Source of the DNA: Stictocephala bisonia | Lineage: Eukaryota; Arthropoda; Insecta; Hemiptera; Membracidae | Assembly (NCBI GenBank): GCA_035578905.1 | Contig: JAQJVL010000322.1 | Coordinates: forward strand, 372,001 to 436,000 | Length of the DNA: 64,000 nucleotides | Direction: 5' to 3' | Shown: positions 36,561-50,025 of the stretch, piece by piece | How positions within the stretch are numbered: position 1 is the first letter of the stretch | How the letters are laid out: the number at the start of each line of letters is the position of its first letter | Position numbers and translations under genes: made by a program | Notes under the pieces: model-generated | What the model was told of the DNA's origin: nothing | What the model saw: only the letters and a program-made list of their open reading frames with translations | The model's database searches: none

Positions 36561-39500
36561 GTTTTTTTATTAATATTCACCTTGTACTGTACTGGTTCTC
36601 CCATTTACACCGTCTGAAAATGTTCTCCATCTGGATAAAAAGTGTTTGGGAAATAAGAAGAGTACGGGTAAACAGGAGATGAGCCTTCTATTTTTTAAGA
36701 AAAAAAAGGAAATAGCATATTCATATTTGAAATGAATTAAAAATAAAAAGTAGTACACATATCGGACTTTAATATAGAAAACCAATGTTGGTGGTTCCCT
36801 GGGATGAGATTTTATATTATTACGTGATTATTAATTGAAGAAAAATTTGGATTTTGAATAACTCTTCGAATACAAATTAGATTTTTAAAACATTATCATA
36901 TTGTATAATCTAAAAGTTTAAGTTCAATAATTGAGAAACAATTAAAAGATAATTCCTTTGGCTTTAATTGATTTACTCTTTAATCACGGTTAGCCAATAA
37001 CAAACTCAAATCAAACCGTTTAATTGGTGGTAGGTCAATTACAGCTACACAGCATCATTTAACAAGACTTTAATGGTTTCTCAATATCAGAATGGTTGTT
37101 GTAGTAAAAGTGTAATCTTAAATGCGAAAAAATATTTTTTGCTACTTGAAAAATACTATTTTATAATTAATTGTAACCTTTTAAGAGGATTTCATAAAAG
37201 TGATAAATATTAAATGTTCAAGCATTATATTGTAGAGTATTGATTTTATTACTACTCTATAGTATAAATAAAAAACATTTTTATAAAACTTGAATTTATG
37301 TCTGTTTTATACAAACTTTCCAAGCTTCAAGAGACTTGGTAGATTGTGATCTATAACAAATTATGGGCATTGACCTTATTATCACCTGTTTTAGCAATAT
37401 GTTTGACATAATTTATCATAATGCAAAACGGTTTTTTATTCATATATCACTATATTGGCTTCTATTTAATATTTTCCAACAAAATAGGAGATGCTCTGCC
37501 TCTTTATTGTATAGTCTCTTATTTCATCCTAAATGTTAGTACATATTAATTTATAGTCTTTCGGGTTATTTTTATTAATAATCTAATCTGATACGATTAA
37601 TTAAAAAATAGATTGAATGTAATATGTTTGTCAATCTTATTTTAAAGTTTAGTATTTATGTTTATATCTTATGTGTTATTAATCTATTTCACATTTCAGA
37701 TATTTATATCGTATTTTATACCCTTTTTGTAGTTATTTATTCTGTATGTGTTCAAAACTGACGATACATTTTATTTATTTTAAAATATTTTTAAAATGTG
37801 CTATATTTAGAAACCAAATGTATTCCTTTAAGTACACAAAAAAGAAAATATGTCAATGTTTACAGATATTATATAATCCTTTTGGTAAATAATGAATTGT
37901 GGGCCTTTAAATTTAAAAACAGGATATGTGCATATTAGTAAAAACAAATTGGTGACATCTGTGCCATGAGTGATGATATATAATCAATGGGAAAATATAT
38001 TTCATCGGTAAAATCGATAAGTAAAAGTTAAATGAAATATTATACGTATACAATAAGTGTAATGATTTCTTGAAGGTGTTTGTAAATGTTCATTACCAAA
38101 GACTATACTTTTACAAACATCTGTATACTAAAATTAACTAATTTTTACTAAAGTTGTCATCTTAAGATTGTGAAAAAATACAAAATGTATTTTTCTCTTA
38201 CAAATATAAAGTTCACTAACAAGAATTGTAAAGACTAAAGGTTGCAAATAAAGAGTTGTTAAAAAAGTTGGGGAAATGTTATGAGATTTGTTTAAAGTAA
38301 ACCCGATAGTCTCATCAGACATCTATCATAAGGTTCAATTCGTCCCATATATGGAAGTTCTAAATAAATAAACGACTTTATTTAGTAAACCTATTGACCC
38401 ATTCGTCTTGAATTGTAAGCAAATTGATATTTAAACTAAATAAATAACTCAGATCAACTCAATGGCTCAGTCGGTTTAGAAAAATGAAAATAGATCTATA
38501 ATTTATTACGTATTTTAATGTTTACAAGTCCAAAAAGATAGAATATAAAACTAAATTGTTCGGTCACGTGGTTGGTCAAAGCTCATATTCATAATCTTAG
38601 GTTCTCAAGTAGATCCCAATCAAAGCTGTACAAATGTTTGAAAACAATCTGATAGCCACGGGCTATTCGTTTATCATTGGGGTATTAACTGTGACTATAA
38701 GAATATCTGGCCTTTGTTTGTAAAAATGACTTCATTTTCACCCATCTATACTCATAAAACTCACTGTAAAATGTTTGTCCAATTTTTTACAGTCGAAGTC
38801 GTGTTAATAAATTAATATTAAAACAAAAAAAATTATATTTTATAAGTTTTCAAATATTATAATTATGTTCCCATGCTAAATTACTATTATTTTTTTCCTA
38901 GTATATGTATTAAAGTTACTGTAATTTAGAATCCTACATTAGTTCAGGGTTTTGTATTTACAATATGAAATGTTTAAAATTTACATCAATTCATAATAGT
39001 AACCAATTACAATTCCCTAAATTAGTACACGGAAAATGATATCTACTCACAAATTAAGAATAAAATGCTCGACATAACATCCAAATATAGTACATTTATA
39101 GCATACTTCGTATCCTTCTCATACAATTGTGTGCAATCCTTAAAAACATGATATTGTTTGATTTCATTTATAATTGACGCACGTTTATTCCATTTTAACA
39201 CATTACAACGTATATTATAATATATTTACTAGGTTAGAATATAACAATTAAAGTTGTTTATTAGAAAATTTCATAAAATAATAGTAGGCATAAAATATAC
39301 ATATTTCAACGTTACTGTTAGGAAATAAACACTTCATAAATAGTGCTAAAATTTATTTGTAATTATAATTGGTATTTCGATCACAAAATGCTTCTGTTTG
39401 ACAAAGTTTTGATAAGAATTCCATTTCAGCACTGGAGAAAACGATTACTCGCTTCACTTAACCCTTAGAATATCAATATTTGTTAAAGGGCCAGCTCCAG

Positions 39501-40023
39501 TAATTTTTTTTCAATACTGTTACGGTTCACAGAGTCCATAAATTATAAGGCAAATTCGTGGTGTGGCTCCTAAATGTACATTTATTCAAACTCACTTATC
39601 AACACACACTTCGAGATATTTACAGACTTAAATTGTTAGACAGTCACTATTTATTAATTGATTATTAACCACCATTATTTGTAATTATATACGTCACTCG
39701 TGACACCCGAATTAGTGTTCGTACAATATATGTCACTGTTCGTGAAATGCAATGTGAAACACTATCACTGTTATTGCCACTGCAGTTTGAAAAATAAGAC
39801 ACACTTCCACTTTCCGTAAGCTGAGGGGTGTTTTTTAAAAACGTCACTTTGAGTCTAGATATTTCCAGAGCTGTCGAGATGTTTCTAGAAGAGGCTTTAG
39901 GTCCTTCCGCATCACTTTTCGGTAATTCAATATTCTGGCACCATTTAAAGGCAAATTAACTGCCATTCAAGTGCTTCCTGTAAATAACTGGGTTGGCTTA
40001 GAAAAACAAAAATTCTTAATTGC
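36561..40023. other. No gene recognised over about 3.4 kb
   Basis: AT-rich. 36955-37080 contains clustered TTTAATTG/TCAATTA words of homeodomain type. 39520-39960 is GC-richer with TTTCTAGA/CTCTAG-like words and may be a decayed repeat. Nothing coding was identified. Confidence 0.4.
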
Positions 40024-40246
<223 letters not shown>

Positions 40247-40561
40247 GGTGATCGTAATTCCCTTGGTGGTTCTGCTAATAATTACGATGTTCCGTAACAA
40301 GATCAAACTCATTCCTCTCTTTAGCAAAAATATTTATACTATTAGTTTTGTATCGCTTAGTTTTAAGTTTTAAATGGTTAATAGATAATTATAATGGGGG
40401 ATAATTAGACCCTAATTATAATAATAATAAATTAACTTCTATAAATGTCATTAGTTTATTTATCAATCAGATCTACTTTAATATGTACTATAGAAATTCA
40501 TAAAGTACGAAATTACATATTACAGTACGGTTAAACATCGTAGCTAAAATAACAAACTACT

Positions 40562-40778
40562 TACTTCCCTTCCCCACACAACAACTGGCCTCTGACAACT
40601 ATCCAACCCGGACACCCAAGGCCACAATGTTAGTGTCTACGCCGATAGTAGTCATTTATTGGACACCATTTTGGCATTAAGAGGACCTAGCAAAGAACTT
40701 ATCACCTACAATATTTACAGTACTTGTCTCCCAAGTAGTAGGAATACAACAATGCGCCACTAGTGCCTATACTAACTT
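40562..40778 (-). repeat. SINE-A copy, head-proximal part
   Basis: Minus-strand copy containing CCGGACACCCAAGG, CACCATTTTGGCATTAAG and, at the right, AACAATGCGCCACTAGTGCC, the reverse of the family head. Confidence 0.65.
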
Positions 40779-40992
40779 CCAAATTAAACGTGATTATGCT
40801 AATTTCATAAGACAACTCAACCAAATAATTGTTTCCTAATGGCTACGTTATCAAAAACGTAACGTAAATGTCAAGATAATGGTTATTGAACGTAAATTTT
40901 AAACAAAAATATAAACTATATAAACATTTAATTTTGTACTGAAGATCAGTTGACCATATAACTTATTGTGAATAAAATGTCATTTAAACTGT

Positions 40993-41420
40993 AAGTGGAA
41001 AATAATTACTCTTTTAGGTTGGAACTGCAAGCCCTTAATGAGACAACTATACATCAACTGTCAGTGTCAGGCCAAAGATACAATCCAAGGTACTGGGCTA
41101 ATTTTTGTTCCAAATACGGTATTAATTACACTTACCGTACGTGAACAGTAATTAAGGACCGTAAAGTGTAAAAAAAGTCCTTAAGGTACACTTAAATACA
41201 CAGGCCATTAAAGGTATTTAAGGCTCGTGTTTGTTATAAATAAACCTTGAGTTGCTTACTGTAAGTTAGAAGGGCCTTTAAGCATTAGAGAGGGCAATAA
41301 AATTTCCTTAAAGTCATTATTGAGAGTTAATGGCCCGTTTCTTGTTTCAAGAATTCTTAAGTCAGAACGAACTAGCTAAGAGACTCTGTAGTAGCGTTTG
41401 TCAGGTTTTGGTAGATCATT
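40993..41420 (+). repeat. Dispersed repeat, copy 1 (inverted mate at 62385)
   Basis: Shares long blocks with the reverse complement of 62385-62750: AGGACCGTAAAGTGT, AAACCTTGAGTTGCTTACTG, AGAGAGGGCAATAA, AAAGTCATTATTGAGAG, TTAATGGCCCGTTTCTTG. This copy has about 75 extra bases near 41050-41130. No terminal repeat or coding capacity was identified. Confidence 0.8.
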
Positions 41421-41943
41421 TTTATTATAAAAATGATATTTTGAAAATTAAATGATTATATTTAACATGTTGCACTTATTTATTAATTGTTTACCCTGTA
41501 GGCCTAATCTAAATACATCATCCATTGTGATTTCTTATGATGAATAAACTAGCCTATGTACAAATACAAGGTTAGTCATCAGTTTTACTTAATCAATCTC
41601 GAATCTTTTCTTTTTTTCTTTTTCTTTTTAAAAAAAACTTCACTCGCCAGTTCACACTACAGAATCACTACAATTATACATGTTATATATTATTAACTAT
41701 ACTTATTTCTCTTATATTCATATTCTTCATTGAAAAATATACTGTAACTAGGTAAACATTATTTAAAATCTCATTGTAAAATGTCCTGGATGTGTGAGAA
41801 ACAAAGTCATTCTCCAAGACTTGGTTATTTTTATACAACTGGAAATACATCTATATATTTAACAATAAATAAGTAAAATTATATACTATTGTTAACAGTA
41901 TATTATCAATTTTGTTTCATAACGAAATATTAATACTCCCTAT
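41421..41943. other. No gene recognised
   Basis: AT-rich DNA without a supported feature. Confidence 0.5.
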
Positions 41944-42365
41944 ACATTTATGGGGTGGGTGGGTGAGTCAATACTATTGTACGTGTATGGAGTAGGTTGG
42001 TGTGTCAGTACCAATGTACGTGTTTGGGTGAACGCGTGCATTAATACAATTTTACGTGTATGGGGTGGGTTTGTTGGTCAAATTCTACTGTGCGGGGTAG
42101 GTGGGTACATCAACTTCATCGTAGGTGTATGGATGGTTGAAACTATTGTACAATTATGGGATAGGCTGGTCGGTCAATTCAACTGTGCTTGTATAGAGAG
42201 GGTGGGTAAGTCAATACCACTTTATATATATGAAGTGAGTGGGTAAGTTAATACCAATGGACGTGCAGGGGGTGGATTGGAGGGTCATTACTATTGTACG
42301 TGTAGGGGGTGGGTGGGTAAGTCAATACCACTTAATGTGTATGGGTGGGCGGGATGGTTAATAGT
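41944..42365 (-). repeat. Degenerate minisatellite of the CACGTAC family
   Basis: About a dozen diverged units on the minus strand relative to the main array, with cores such as GTACGTGTATGGGGTGGGTG and TCAATACCA. The 98-codon open frame here is an artefact. Confidence 0.8.
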
Positions 42366-43321
42366 TTTTTTGAAGTTATAATTCTTTGCGCCCGTTAGAC
42401 ACTTTGGGATGGGATGTTGGTCGAGAAACCGCGTCACGCTGAAAAGTAAGAACAAATTTTTAAGAACTATCGATTAATCGATTGTTAATCGAAGAAATTA
42501 CTGATAATGATAATATAGGTGTATAATATAATAATGAAGTCACGTATAATATATTGAAGATAAATATATTGAATAATATTGAAAAATGTCTTATATTTCA
42601 TTTATATATCCTGTCTGTTTGTGTGCGTAAGTGGGTGTATGAGAATGGCCAAAGAAGTATAACTTCCACCGTGTGGTCCGACGCACACCCATTTTTTTTT
42701 TTTTTTTTACATTTCTTGCCTTACATAACGACAATTTGATGTACGATAATTTAATTCTCCATTGATTAATGATGACCTAAAAGTAAGTTTCTAATTATTT
42801 CTGGTTAAACATTGAATCTATGATTAGATGTATGTACCTGCATTGCACGGGTTAACATGGAATAATTTAACGTCATGTTCAACTTGTGTTCATGTAAAAT
42901 CAAGTCTCGAACTTAGAGCCTAGACAGTAGGGTTAAGGTGAATGTTGTAAGTACGAGTATTATAATTCAAAATAGTTTTTAAACAATGTACACAAAAAGG
43001 TACTTACTAATCTCTAAGAAATTTGGTTTTCAAATGACCTAACGAGCAGTAAGACCAACAGTCTTGCATGTTACCACAGTATCACTTTAAATTCCTGGAG
43101 TGTATGTGGTGAGAAACCAAGCACAAATAACCACAGACTATTGGAAACCACTTCAGAGGCGATATTTCAACGTCGTATAGGACAGAATATAACTCTTATA
43201 TTCTTTGAATTTAGATAACAAAACAATTCAAACTTTGAACTCATCTTTATATTGCTTCTTCATACAACATTTTTTCATAACAATTTTTGTACTAGGTAAT
43301 TATCGTTTATTCGTTATCCAT
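42366..43321. other. No gene recognised
   Basis: AT-rich DNA with a poly(T) run near 42690-42708. No supported feature. Confidence 0.5.
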
Positions 43322-43745
43322 ATGTAAAACGCCGATCGTAGAAATATGAGTGAATATGAGAGGCTAATGAGTGTGATTAGCTAATATGAACGTGTTAAGT
43401 AATGGTTACTAAGGTCCACTGTTGCTCAAAAATAGTTATTGTTTAATAGGTCAATAGACAGGTTAACTGAGGTATCTACAGACTTACGTGGAATCCAAAC
43501 CAAGTAGTACTGACCTGGTTTTTAATAACTGACGAGACTGACTCATCTCTCTTCCCTACACAACATCCGAACCTGTACTTCCACTCAACATGGACAACCC
43601 AGACTTCTCTAGAGTGTCCACGTTGATGGCAACCATTGAAGAGATGCCATGCTGGGACTGAGCGTAGAGGATATCGCTTACACTGTCCTCTACATGTTTG
43701 TCCTTCAAGATCTGGGTTACAGCACTGTGCCACTAGTACCTAGTT
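43322..43745 (-). repeat. SINE-A copy, full length
   Basis: Best full-length minus-strand copy: the 3' end at the left (CGCCGATCGTAGAAATATGAG), the central TACGTGGAATCCAAACCAAG, then CCTACACAACATCCGAACC and CATGGACAACCCAGACTTC, and the head at the right (TTACAGCACTGTGCCACTAG). The open frame across it is not a gene. Confidence 0.75.
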
Positions 43746-45499
43746 AAACCAGTTGTTTATAGAATAGAGGTTTTTAATGAATTATTCATTATTCACAATG
43801 TTCAAGCCAGTTTGACAGTTTTAAAAATATGATAACCAAAGTTCAAAGATTTTGTAGATTTATTTAAACGTAGGTACATTTAAACGTGTAACTATAAACA
43901 CTTTTCCTTCAACTAATTATATAGTGTTGTGCATATCGGTACATCTGATTTATAGATTAATATTAAAATAATATACATAGAAACGACCACCAAAATACCG
44001 TAATAGTACATTAAAATCTAATCAGTTTAGGATAATTTTAATATATTTGTTCGTTTAAACAAACTAACTACATTTCTGCCCCAAAACATATTTATAAAAA
44101 TTATCAATATACAATTACGTTTTACTTTAGACTTTAAAGTAAATTAAATTCCTCTTTAAAAATACCAGCAAAAATATCTTAGATTTGACAAACTTAAAAA
44201 ACGTGTTACCTTTTGAAATTATTATGATTATAATTAATTATATATTTAACTATATTACTTGAGTCAAAACGGCGAAAAAGGTTTTAAAATGTTTTAAAAC
44301 TACCCTTTCTTTTTAACAATGTTGCTTAACATTAGTCTTTTTTGTCTGTTAATAAAGACAGGTGAAACTCGATACCAAATATAATTTAAAAATATAATAT
44401 CAAGCTAAAACAAATATCAATTAATTTTACTCCGAGTAAAAGTTTCATAATAGTGCTACATTTTATAAATGTGAGGGGAAAACCAATAATTTTCAAAAAT
44501 GTTTTCCGGTTTTGGCATCCAAGAGCTTAGCACGAATTTTTAAGTAGACTAACACATGCATTAATTTTATGATACTAAACTGAGATTTCAAACCATTTAA
44601 TTAATTCCATCCAGCCATCTTTTAAAATAATTTTCTTCAAAGTCAGAATCTATAATCTTAAAGTAAAAATATTGATAACAAAAGGACTTTATCTTTGAAC
44701 TGTATCAAGAGTATGTGCTTAATATTTAAGAATGGAATGAATAAAATATTCATAAAAGGTGTAACTTCAAATCATGTTATATTTAAAGGACCTTTTCTAA
44801 TATTTAACCTATTTTTCATATAAACATTTACATTTTAAAACATGTATTATAAATTAATTATAATAAATAATTGTTAAGAAATAACCTATTTTCCATCCTA
44901 ATAATTTATACATCAATAACAATTTTTAGTGTAGTAAAGTAGAAACTTAATACTCCATATAACTGAAGAAATTATTTTAAAAAGTGTCTTCAAACCAATC
45001 ACTGTGTCCATTTCAAGGGTTTATGGCAGTGACCAAGCCATTGAATAAATTGAATGTTTCCTCCACTAAAGGTGGACGTAACGTGGTATACTTTCTTTTA
45101 TTCCTTTTTTACCTTTATTTAAATTAAAAATATCAATAGAGGTATGAGATTTCTTACTTAAAATAAGACCATTTTATTTTAAGACGTATATCATACTTTA
45201 TGATATTATAAAAATCAATAACTAAATTTGCAATGAATTTAGGAATGAATAAAACAAAACTTTGCGATTGAAGGAAAACTAAGTTTTATATTTAGAATAA
45301 ATTATTATGTTTTATTTGGTTCTATTTCTATCTTAGATTCTTATATATGAGAAACTAACACAACTTTATGAGTATTTTATTTTAGGCGAATATGAATGAT
45401 TACTTGAGTGAAGTAATAATAATAATAAATAATTACAATTCTATTCTCATTTTAGACATTGTTTTACAGAATGACTCAAGTTAGCTTACAGTCTAAATA
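43746..45499. other. No gene recognised
   Basis: AT-rich, low-complexity DNA. An (AAT)n tract near 45415-45430 may be the 3' tail of the LINE fragment that follows. Confidence 0.45.
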
Positions 45500-46420
45500 A
45501 TAATCAACTTAAGTACTAAATGCCTTAACTGACACAAAATGCTTTTTCAGCTTAGTCTTAAAAGTAACACTTTTAAACAGTTTAATGCTTTGAGAGAGGT
45601 CGTAATACAATTTTGGGCCAAAATATGTACAGATGTTTCTTTCCACTTCAAGCTTGACTTTGGAGAAATGAAGCAAGTATTCATGATGGGTGGTGCGTTG
45701 TGACACCTTCTCCTGGTACTGAAGCCTCTCACCCTTCTAACATGTTGTGAGTCATGCACATGTCAGAACCTTGCACAATGATTCCATTGAAAGCAAACCA
45801 GCGTCATCTTGGTAGTTAGATACGTGATCAATCCACTTAAAATTGAAAATAGCGGTGTTTTGGATTTTCCGAATCTGTTGGATTCCATCTGGAGATACCG
45901 TTGCTATAAGCTGCATAGCAATAAAAAAAATTTCATTAGTTGCAGCTTTGCAGATTCTGGAAGTAAAGCTTCTAAATCCATACAAGCCCCTCAGCCTCTC
46001 AACTGAATAGAAAAGTGCCATCATCTTAAAAGCTGAGGTCACTATCTAATATGTCACCAAGGGTCTTTAAGCTGGAGCAAATGGGCAGACGTGTCCCATC
46101 TAACAAGACTCCTACACCTCTGTCACTTTGGGCTATATGAAGGACTGTGCACTTGTCTACATTAAGTATAAGGCCGCTGTTGTCAGACCATAATATGATA
46201 TTTGAAAGTTCTGTGTTACGCTGAAAATAACCTCATCAAATGAATCAGATTAGTATGACAAGTGGCAACTGGCAGTATGATGTACATATGGATAATTGTA
46301 CAATTTTCTACAGAACTTGGAAAATCAGAAGTGTTCAAGTTGATTAGAACAGATTCAAGACAACTCCCCTCAGGCACCACCTAACGTCTAACTAGCGAAG
46401 TTATCTGTGTAGGTTGAGTT
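45500..46420 (-). pseudogene. 5'-truncated, broken LINE reverse transcriptase (non-LTR retrotransposon)
   Basis: Minus-strand reading gives, in changing frames, the C-terminal half of a non-LTR reverse transcriptase. A VPEGSCL motif (about 46358-46378) corresponds to the conserved GVPQGS of RT motif B. The catalytic YADD region that should follow is destroyed. WSDNSGLILNVDKCTVLH (about 46137-46190) matches the region after it. Next come LFYSVERLRGLYGFRSF and NTAIFNFKWIDHVSNY, and finally YFGPKLYYDLSQSIK with KTKLKK near 45545-45630, the usual end of Jockey/CR1-like ORF2 proteins. There are several frameshifts and stops, so it is inactive. The 5' end, including the endonuclease, is missing, as expected from truncated target-primed insertion. 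The clade is not resolved. Confidence 0.85.
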
Positions 46421-46479
46421 TGTATGACCTGTGTATACTAATCGTAGTTACTAACTGATTTCGAGTGTATCTCAGGAAA

Positions 46480-46795
46480 GACAATTTTTTAATAGCCCGA
46501 TAGCCAGAGCAACTAAGGGACCTATATCTCTACGTGGAATCCAAACCACGTAGTATTGGTATAATTTTCAGCTAATTCTCAGTTCTCTTTCCTACACAAC
46601 ATCCGTACCCTGACTACCAACCAACATGGATACACCAGACTTCTATAATAGTGTCCACGCTGGTGGCTACCATAAAGTGGACACCATGTCGGTATTAAGA
46701 GGAATGAGCATAAAACCAATCACCTACAATCTCCACGACACTTTGTCACCTAGTAGCTGCATTGCACCACTAGTGCCGACTATCGATTTCTCAAG
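46480..46795 (-). repeat. SINE-A copy
   Basis: Minus-strand copy with AATAGCCCGATAGCC, CTACGTGGAATCCAAACC, CCTACACAACATCCG, CAACATGGATACACCAGAC and the head GCATTGCACCACTAGTGCC at the right. Confidence 0.75.
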
Positions 46796-46866
46796 TGGAC
46801 ACAATCTGGTACGAATTAAACTTTCAGTTCTGAAAGTTGAAGAATAGGCCTAACATTAAAAATTAC

Positions 46867-47175
46867 GGACCTTTTCCTTTTCCGTTAATTCACTGCCACT
46901 AATTTTTCCGTTACCTCATTACTACCACTTTTTTATCACAATTAGGGTTAGGTTAGGTTAGGTGGCTACAAGTTGATCACAAACTTGTAAATCCAATGAA
47001 TGACTTACCGCAGAACGCGCTCTCCGTGTGTAAGTTTTTGGAAAGTGATAAAATAAAGCCAGCGATATCGGATTCCTAGCGTATAAGGAATACCACAGTG
47101 AACGTAAAAATGAGTGAACAGTTTTTAGAGCAATAGAATAGTAATCAAGTGGTAGTGAATTAACGGAAAAGATCA
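46867..47175. mobile_element. hAT-like MITE, 309 bp, second member, with telomere-like repeats
   Basis: Flanked by the perfect 8-bp duplication AAAATTAC (46859-46866 and 47176-47183). The left end GGACCTTTTCC continues into TTCCGTTAATTCACTGCCAC, and the inward right end reads TGATCTTTTCCGTTAATTC and CACTACCACTT, so the terminal repeats match those of the 157-bp element at 4054. Inside at 46942-46962 are tandem TTAGG units. Non-coding. Confidence 0.85.
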
Positions 47176-47183
47176 AAAATTAC

Positions 47184-48414
47184 TTATTTAAAAACACACA
47201 GAAAAATACAAATTCGTCACTCTTTTGTTTTTTACTGTTGTAAGAACGAAAATTAAATTGGAGTAGACGGCTGCCGAATATTTATCTCAATAACTCAAAG
47301 GAAAAGAAATAAACAACAATATATCAACATTATAGCTTCAAAAATCATTCCTTCATCACAAAAAAGCACCGTAGAAAATATTACTCCAGCCATTTGCCTG
47401 GTACGATTTTTCAGTCAGATATCTACAATTAAAGTGAAAATTGCTTGCCTCACAGTAACAAATAAACGATTTGGATGTTGTATGTTATATTTATATTTAA
47501 TACTCGAAATTTTGAATGAGTAAATAAAACTAAGTCAATATACTTGTTTAAAACCTCCATGAAAACACATCTGTAAATAATCTATACAACATTTAACTTA
47601 TCTATTCCAACACTAGCTGTTTACCCAAAAAATATCATGAAAATGAATGTAACATTTCTTAATAAATAAAAAAAAAACATGTTTATATATTTGTGTCGGG
47701 GATGATTTAGTAGTCCCAACCCCAGTCATTGTATACATTTTCTATTCAACAAAGTCACTTCTCTTCATTGTAAGTAATGCTGTTTACTTAACAAGCCCCC
47801 CACCCCCTCTTATTACCAGCTGTGAAGAGCACACTACTAACTACACTGGAGAGTGATTCATAAAGTATCATTATGATTAACAATAAATTAACGATTGTCA
47901 CAAGAACCTTAAAGACATTAAAGTTCACTTTACTCTGAGTGTTTCTGAATAATTAATTCATACGGTTTACAGCTTCACTTATCAAAACTAGTTGACTTCA
48001 ATAAACCAGTTTCAAGATGGAACCACTATGGATTAGTTTTACTCATACATTTCTGAGGAACAACAACATTGTAATAGTACTTCAAGCAATTAACATCGAT
48101 TACGATAATTTACTTCATTACTTGAACAATAACGTTCATAACTTGTGCAAAACAATACTTTGCCTCGATATAACCACTTACTTTTAACGGTGAAACTTTT
48201 AACTATAATTTTCAAAGGATAATAATAATAAGCAACTGGTTGGTGTGTTGTTTGAAAATGATAAAAACTATCATCCAAAAAAGAACTTCGTAATTATTTA
48301 CAAGCAGTAACATATGTCCTTTAAAAATGTCAACCCTTTCTAGAACGTTATGTTTTTTCCACTGCATTTTGAAGGGTCTTTTTATTTATATATTTTATTT
48401 ATTTATTCATAAGA
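47184..48414. other. No gene recognised
   Basis: AT-rich non-coding DNA. Confidence 0.5.
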
Positions 48415-48668
48415 CGCCGATTGTCAAGATATGGGCAAATATAGATTTCGAATGACTGTGACGAGTGTAGATGAGCGAATGTAGTCATTGTTACAAACTA
48501 AGGCCGACTATTCCTTAGAAAGTGTAATTAATTAATAGCCCAATGACAAATGAACAGCCGGTGGTTATCAGCTGATCCTTCTCAAAATGTATTGACTCTG
48601 ATTGGGATCGAACTGAGCACATTTAGCACATGAAGCTGGGATTGAACCAACTACGCTACCAACCAATG
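48415..48668 (-). repeat. Chimeric SINE: SINE-A 3' body with a different tRNA-like head
   Basis: The left part (CGCCGATTGTCAAGATATGG to TTAATAGCCCAATGAC) is the 3' body of SINE-A. Instead of the GTGGCGCAGTGCTG head, the right part read on the minus strand has an A-box-like TGGTAGCGTAGTTGG and a B-box-like CAGTTCGATCCC. The family thus exists with at least two heads. Confidence 0.65.
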
Positions 48669-48717
48669 TAGTATAGTTACCTTATACTAAATATTTTCCT
48701 AAAGCAAATGAAAACTA

Positions 48718-49515
48718 TAATTCAAAGATGATATTTTGTTATTCACAGTAATTTATTGTGTACTTTGAGCGGTTATTTTTGTGTTCAAGTGACCTTGTGT
48801 TATTTTCATAGAAAATGATTTAAGTAGTTGTAGGTTCTATATCAAACAATATATATATATATATATATATATATCGAATTGTATATCGAACACTATAAGT
48901 AAACAAGTAAAGTATGTTTGTTTACTTATAGTGTTCAGCACTTCTTATTTATCTAGTGGCAAAGGAATAATGTCTACTTTACAATAATGTAAAGAGTATA
49001 TCACAGCTTTATACGTTGATTGTGGGCAACTGATTAATTTATAGAATATCCAATGATTATGGGTATTCTATGTTGTTTAAAAATACCATCTCATACCAAT
49101 CTCAATACCAATACCATAGCCGATTGGTATGCAGAGGCTAAAGTAACCATTATAAACAAAGTAACCTAAGGTGCATTATAAGTCGCATTTCAGAAAAAAA
49201 GTGTGTTTGTCAATTTTTGCATATATTTCCGTACTACTGTATTAACCCACCAGCCCACCCATACACGCACTGTAGTATTGACCCACCCACCCACCCATAC
49301 ACGTACTGTGGTATTGAACCACCCCTACACGTACTGTGGTATTGACCCACCCACCCACCCATACACATACTGTGATATTGATTTCAAAGATGATATTTTG
49401 CTATCCACATTTATTTATTGTGTACTTTGAGCGGTTATTTTTGTGTTCAAGTGACTTTGTGTTATTTTCTTAGAAAATAATTTAACTAGTTGTAGGTTCT
49501 ATATCGAATAATATT
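48718..49515 (+). repeat. Direct repeat pair of about 135 bp
   Basis: 48718-48855 and 49381-49515 are about 90% alike (shared ATTGTGTACTTTGAGCGG, GTGTTCAAGTGAC, AGTTGTAGGTTCTATATC). The 525 bp between them contain an (AT)n tract, a perfect 18-bp stem with 13-nt loop (48888-48936) and a minisatellite. This is a local duplication or an element with direct terminal repeats. Confidence 0.8.
49236..49385 (+). repeat. Minisatellite of the CACGTAC family, four to five units
   Basis: Units with CCCATACACGTACTGTGG and TATTGACCCACCCACC; the period is about 30-40 bp owing to variable CCCA repeats. Confidence 0.9.
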
Positions 49516-49848
49516 TTCAATGATTTATTAACTATCATAACTGATGTCCAATTGATTATGACAGATCTAAAGCAGAATAATCGAAGGCTGTTTTTTCGCA
49601 AAACTCCTGGAATATTGTTACTAAACCACGTATTAAGATTCTAACAAGTTTTTAAATACAAAAAAACGCCATTCGTTAAATTAAAGTGTATCTTTTCGAT
49701 TATGCTCAAACCACTATATAAAATATGTAATAATATACATACTAAATATAATAGACATAAATTTTTTGACATTTGTAGCTTATAGATTGCTTAATATATT
49801 TATATATATAAAAATAATAACACTTAGCAATCTTTTTGGTGTTTTTAA

Positions 49849-49894
49849 TTTTCAAGATCGATTTCAGTCTCGTAAGACTATCATCAGTTGAAAA
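49849..49894 (-). ncRNA. Hammerhead ribozyme motif (minus-strand copy)
   Basis: Exact reverse complement of the motif at 50026-50071, located in the left arm of the palindrome. Same core, stems and cleavage site. A minus-strand transcript would carry it. Confidence 0.75.
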
Positions 49895-50025
49895 ACAGAA
49901 TATAAATAGGGTTATAAATATACTTAATTTTAGAATAAGTATAATATTATAATATATAATATTATAATATATAATAGAATAATATTCTAAAATTAAGTAT
50001 ATTTATAACCCTATTTATATTCTGT

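Noticed and set aside
43476..43733. 85-codon minus-strand protein
   Set aside because: It lies entirely within a SINE-A copy that recurs elsewhere without an open frame.
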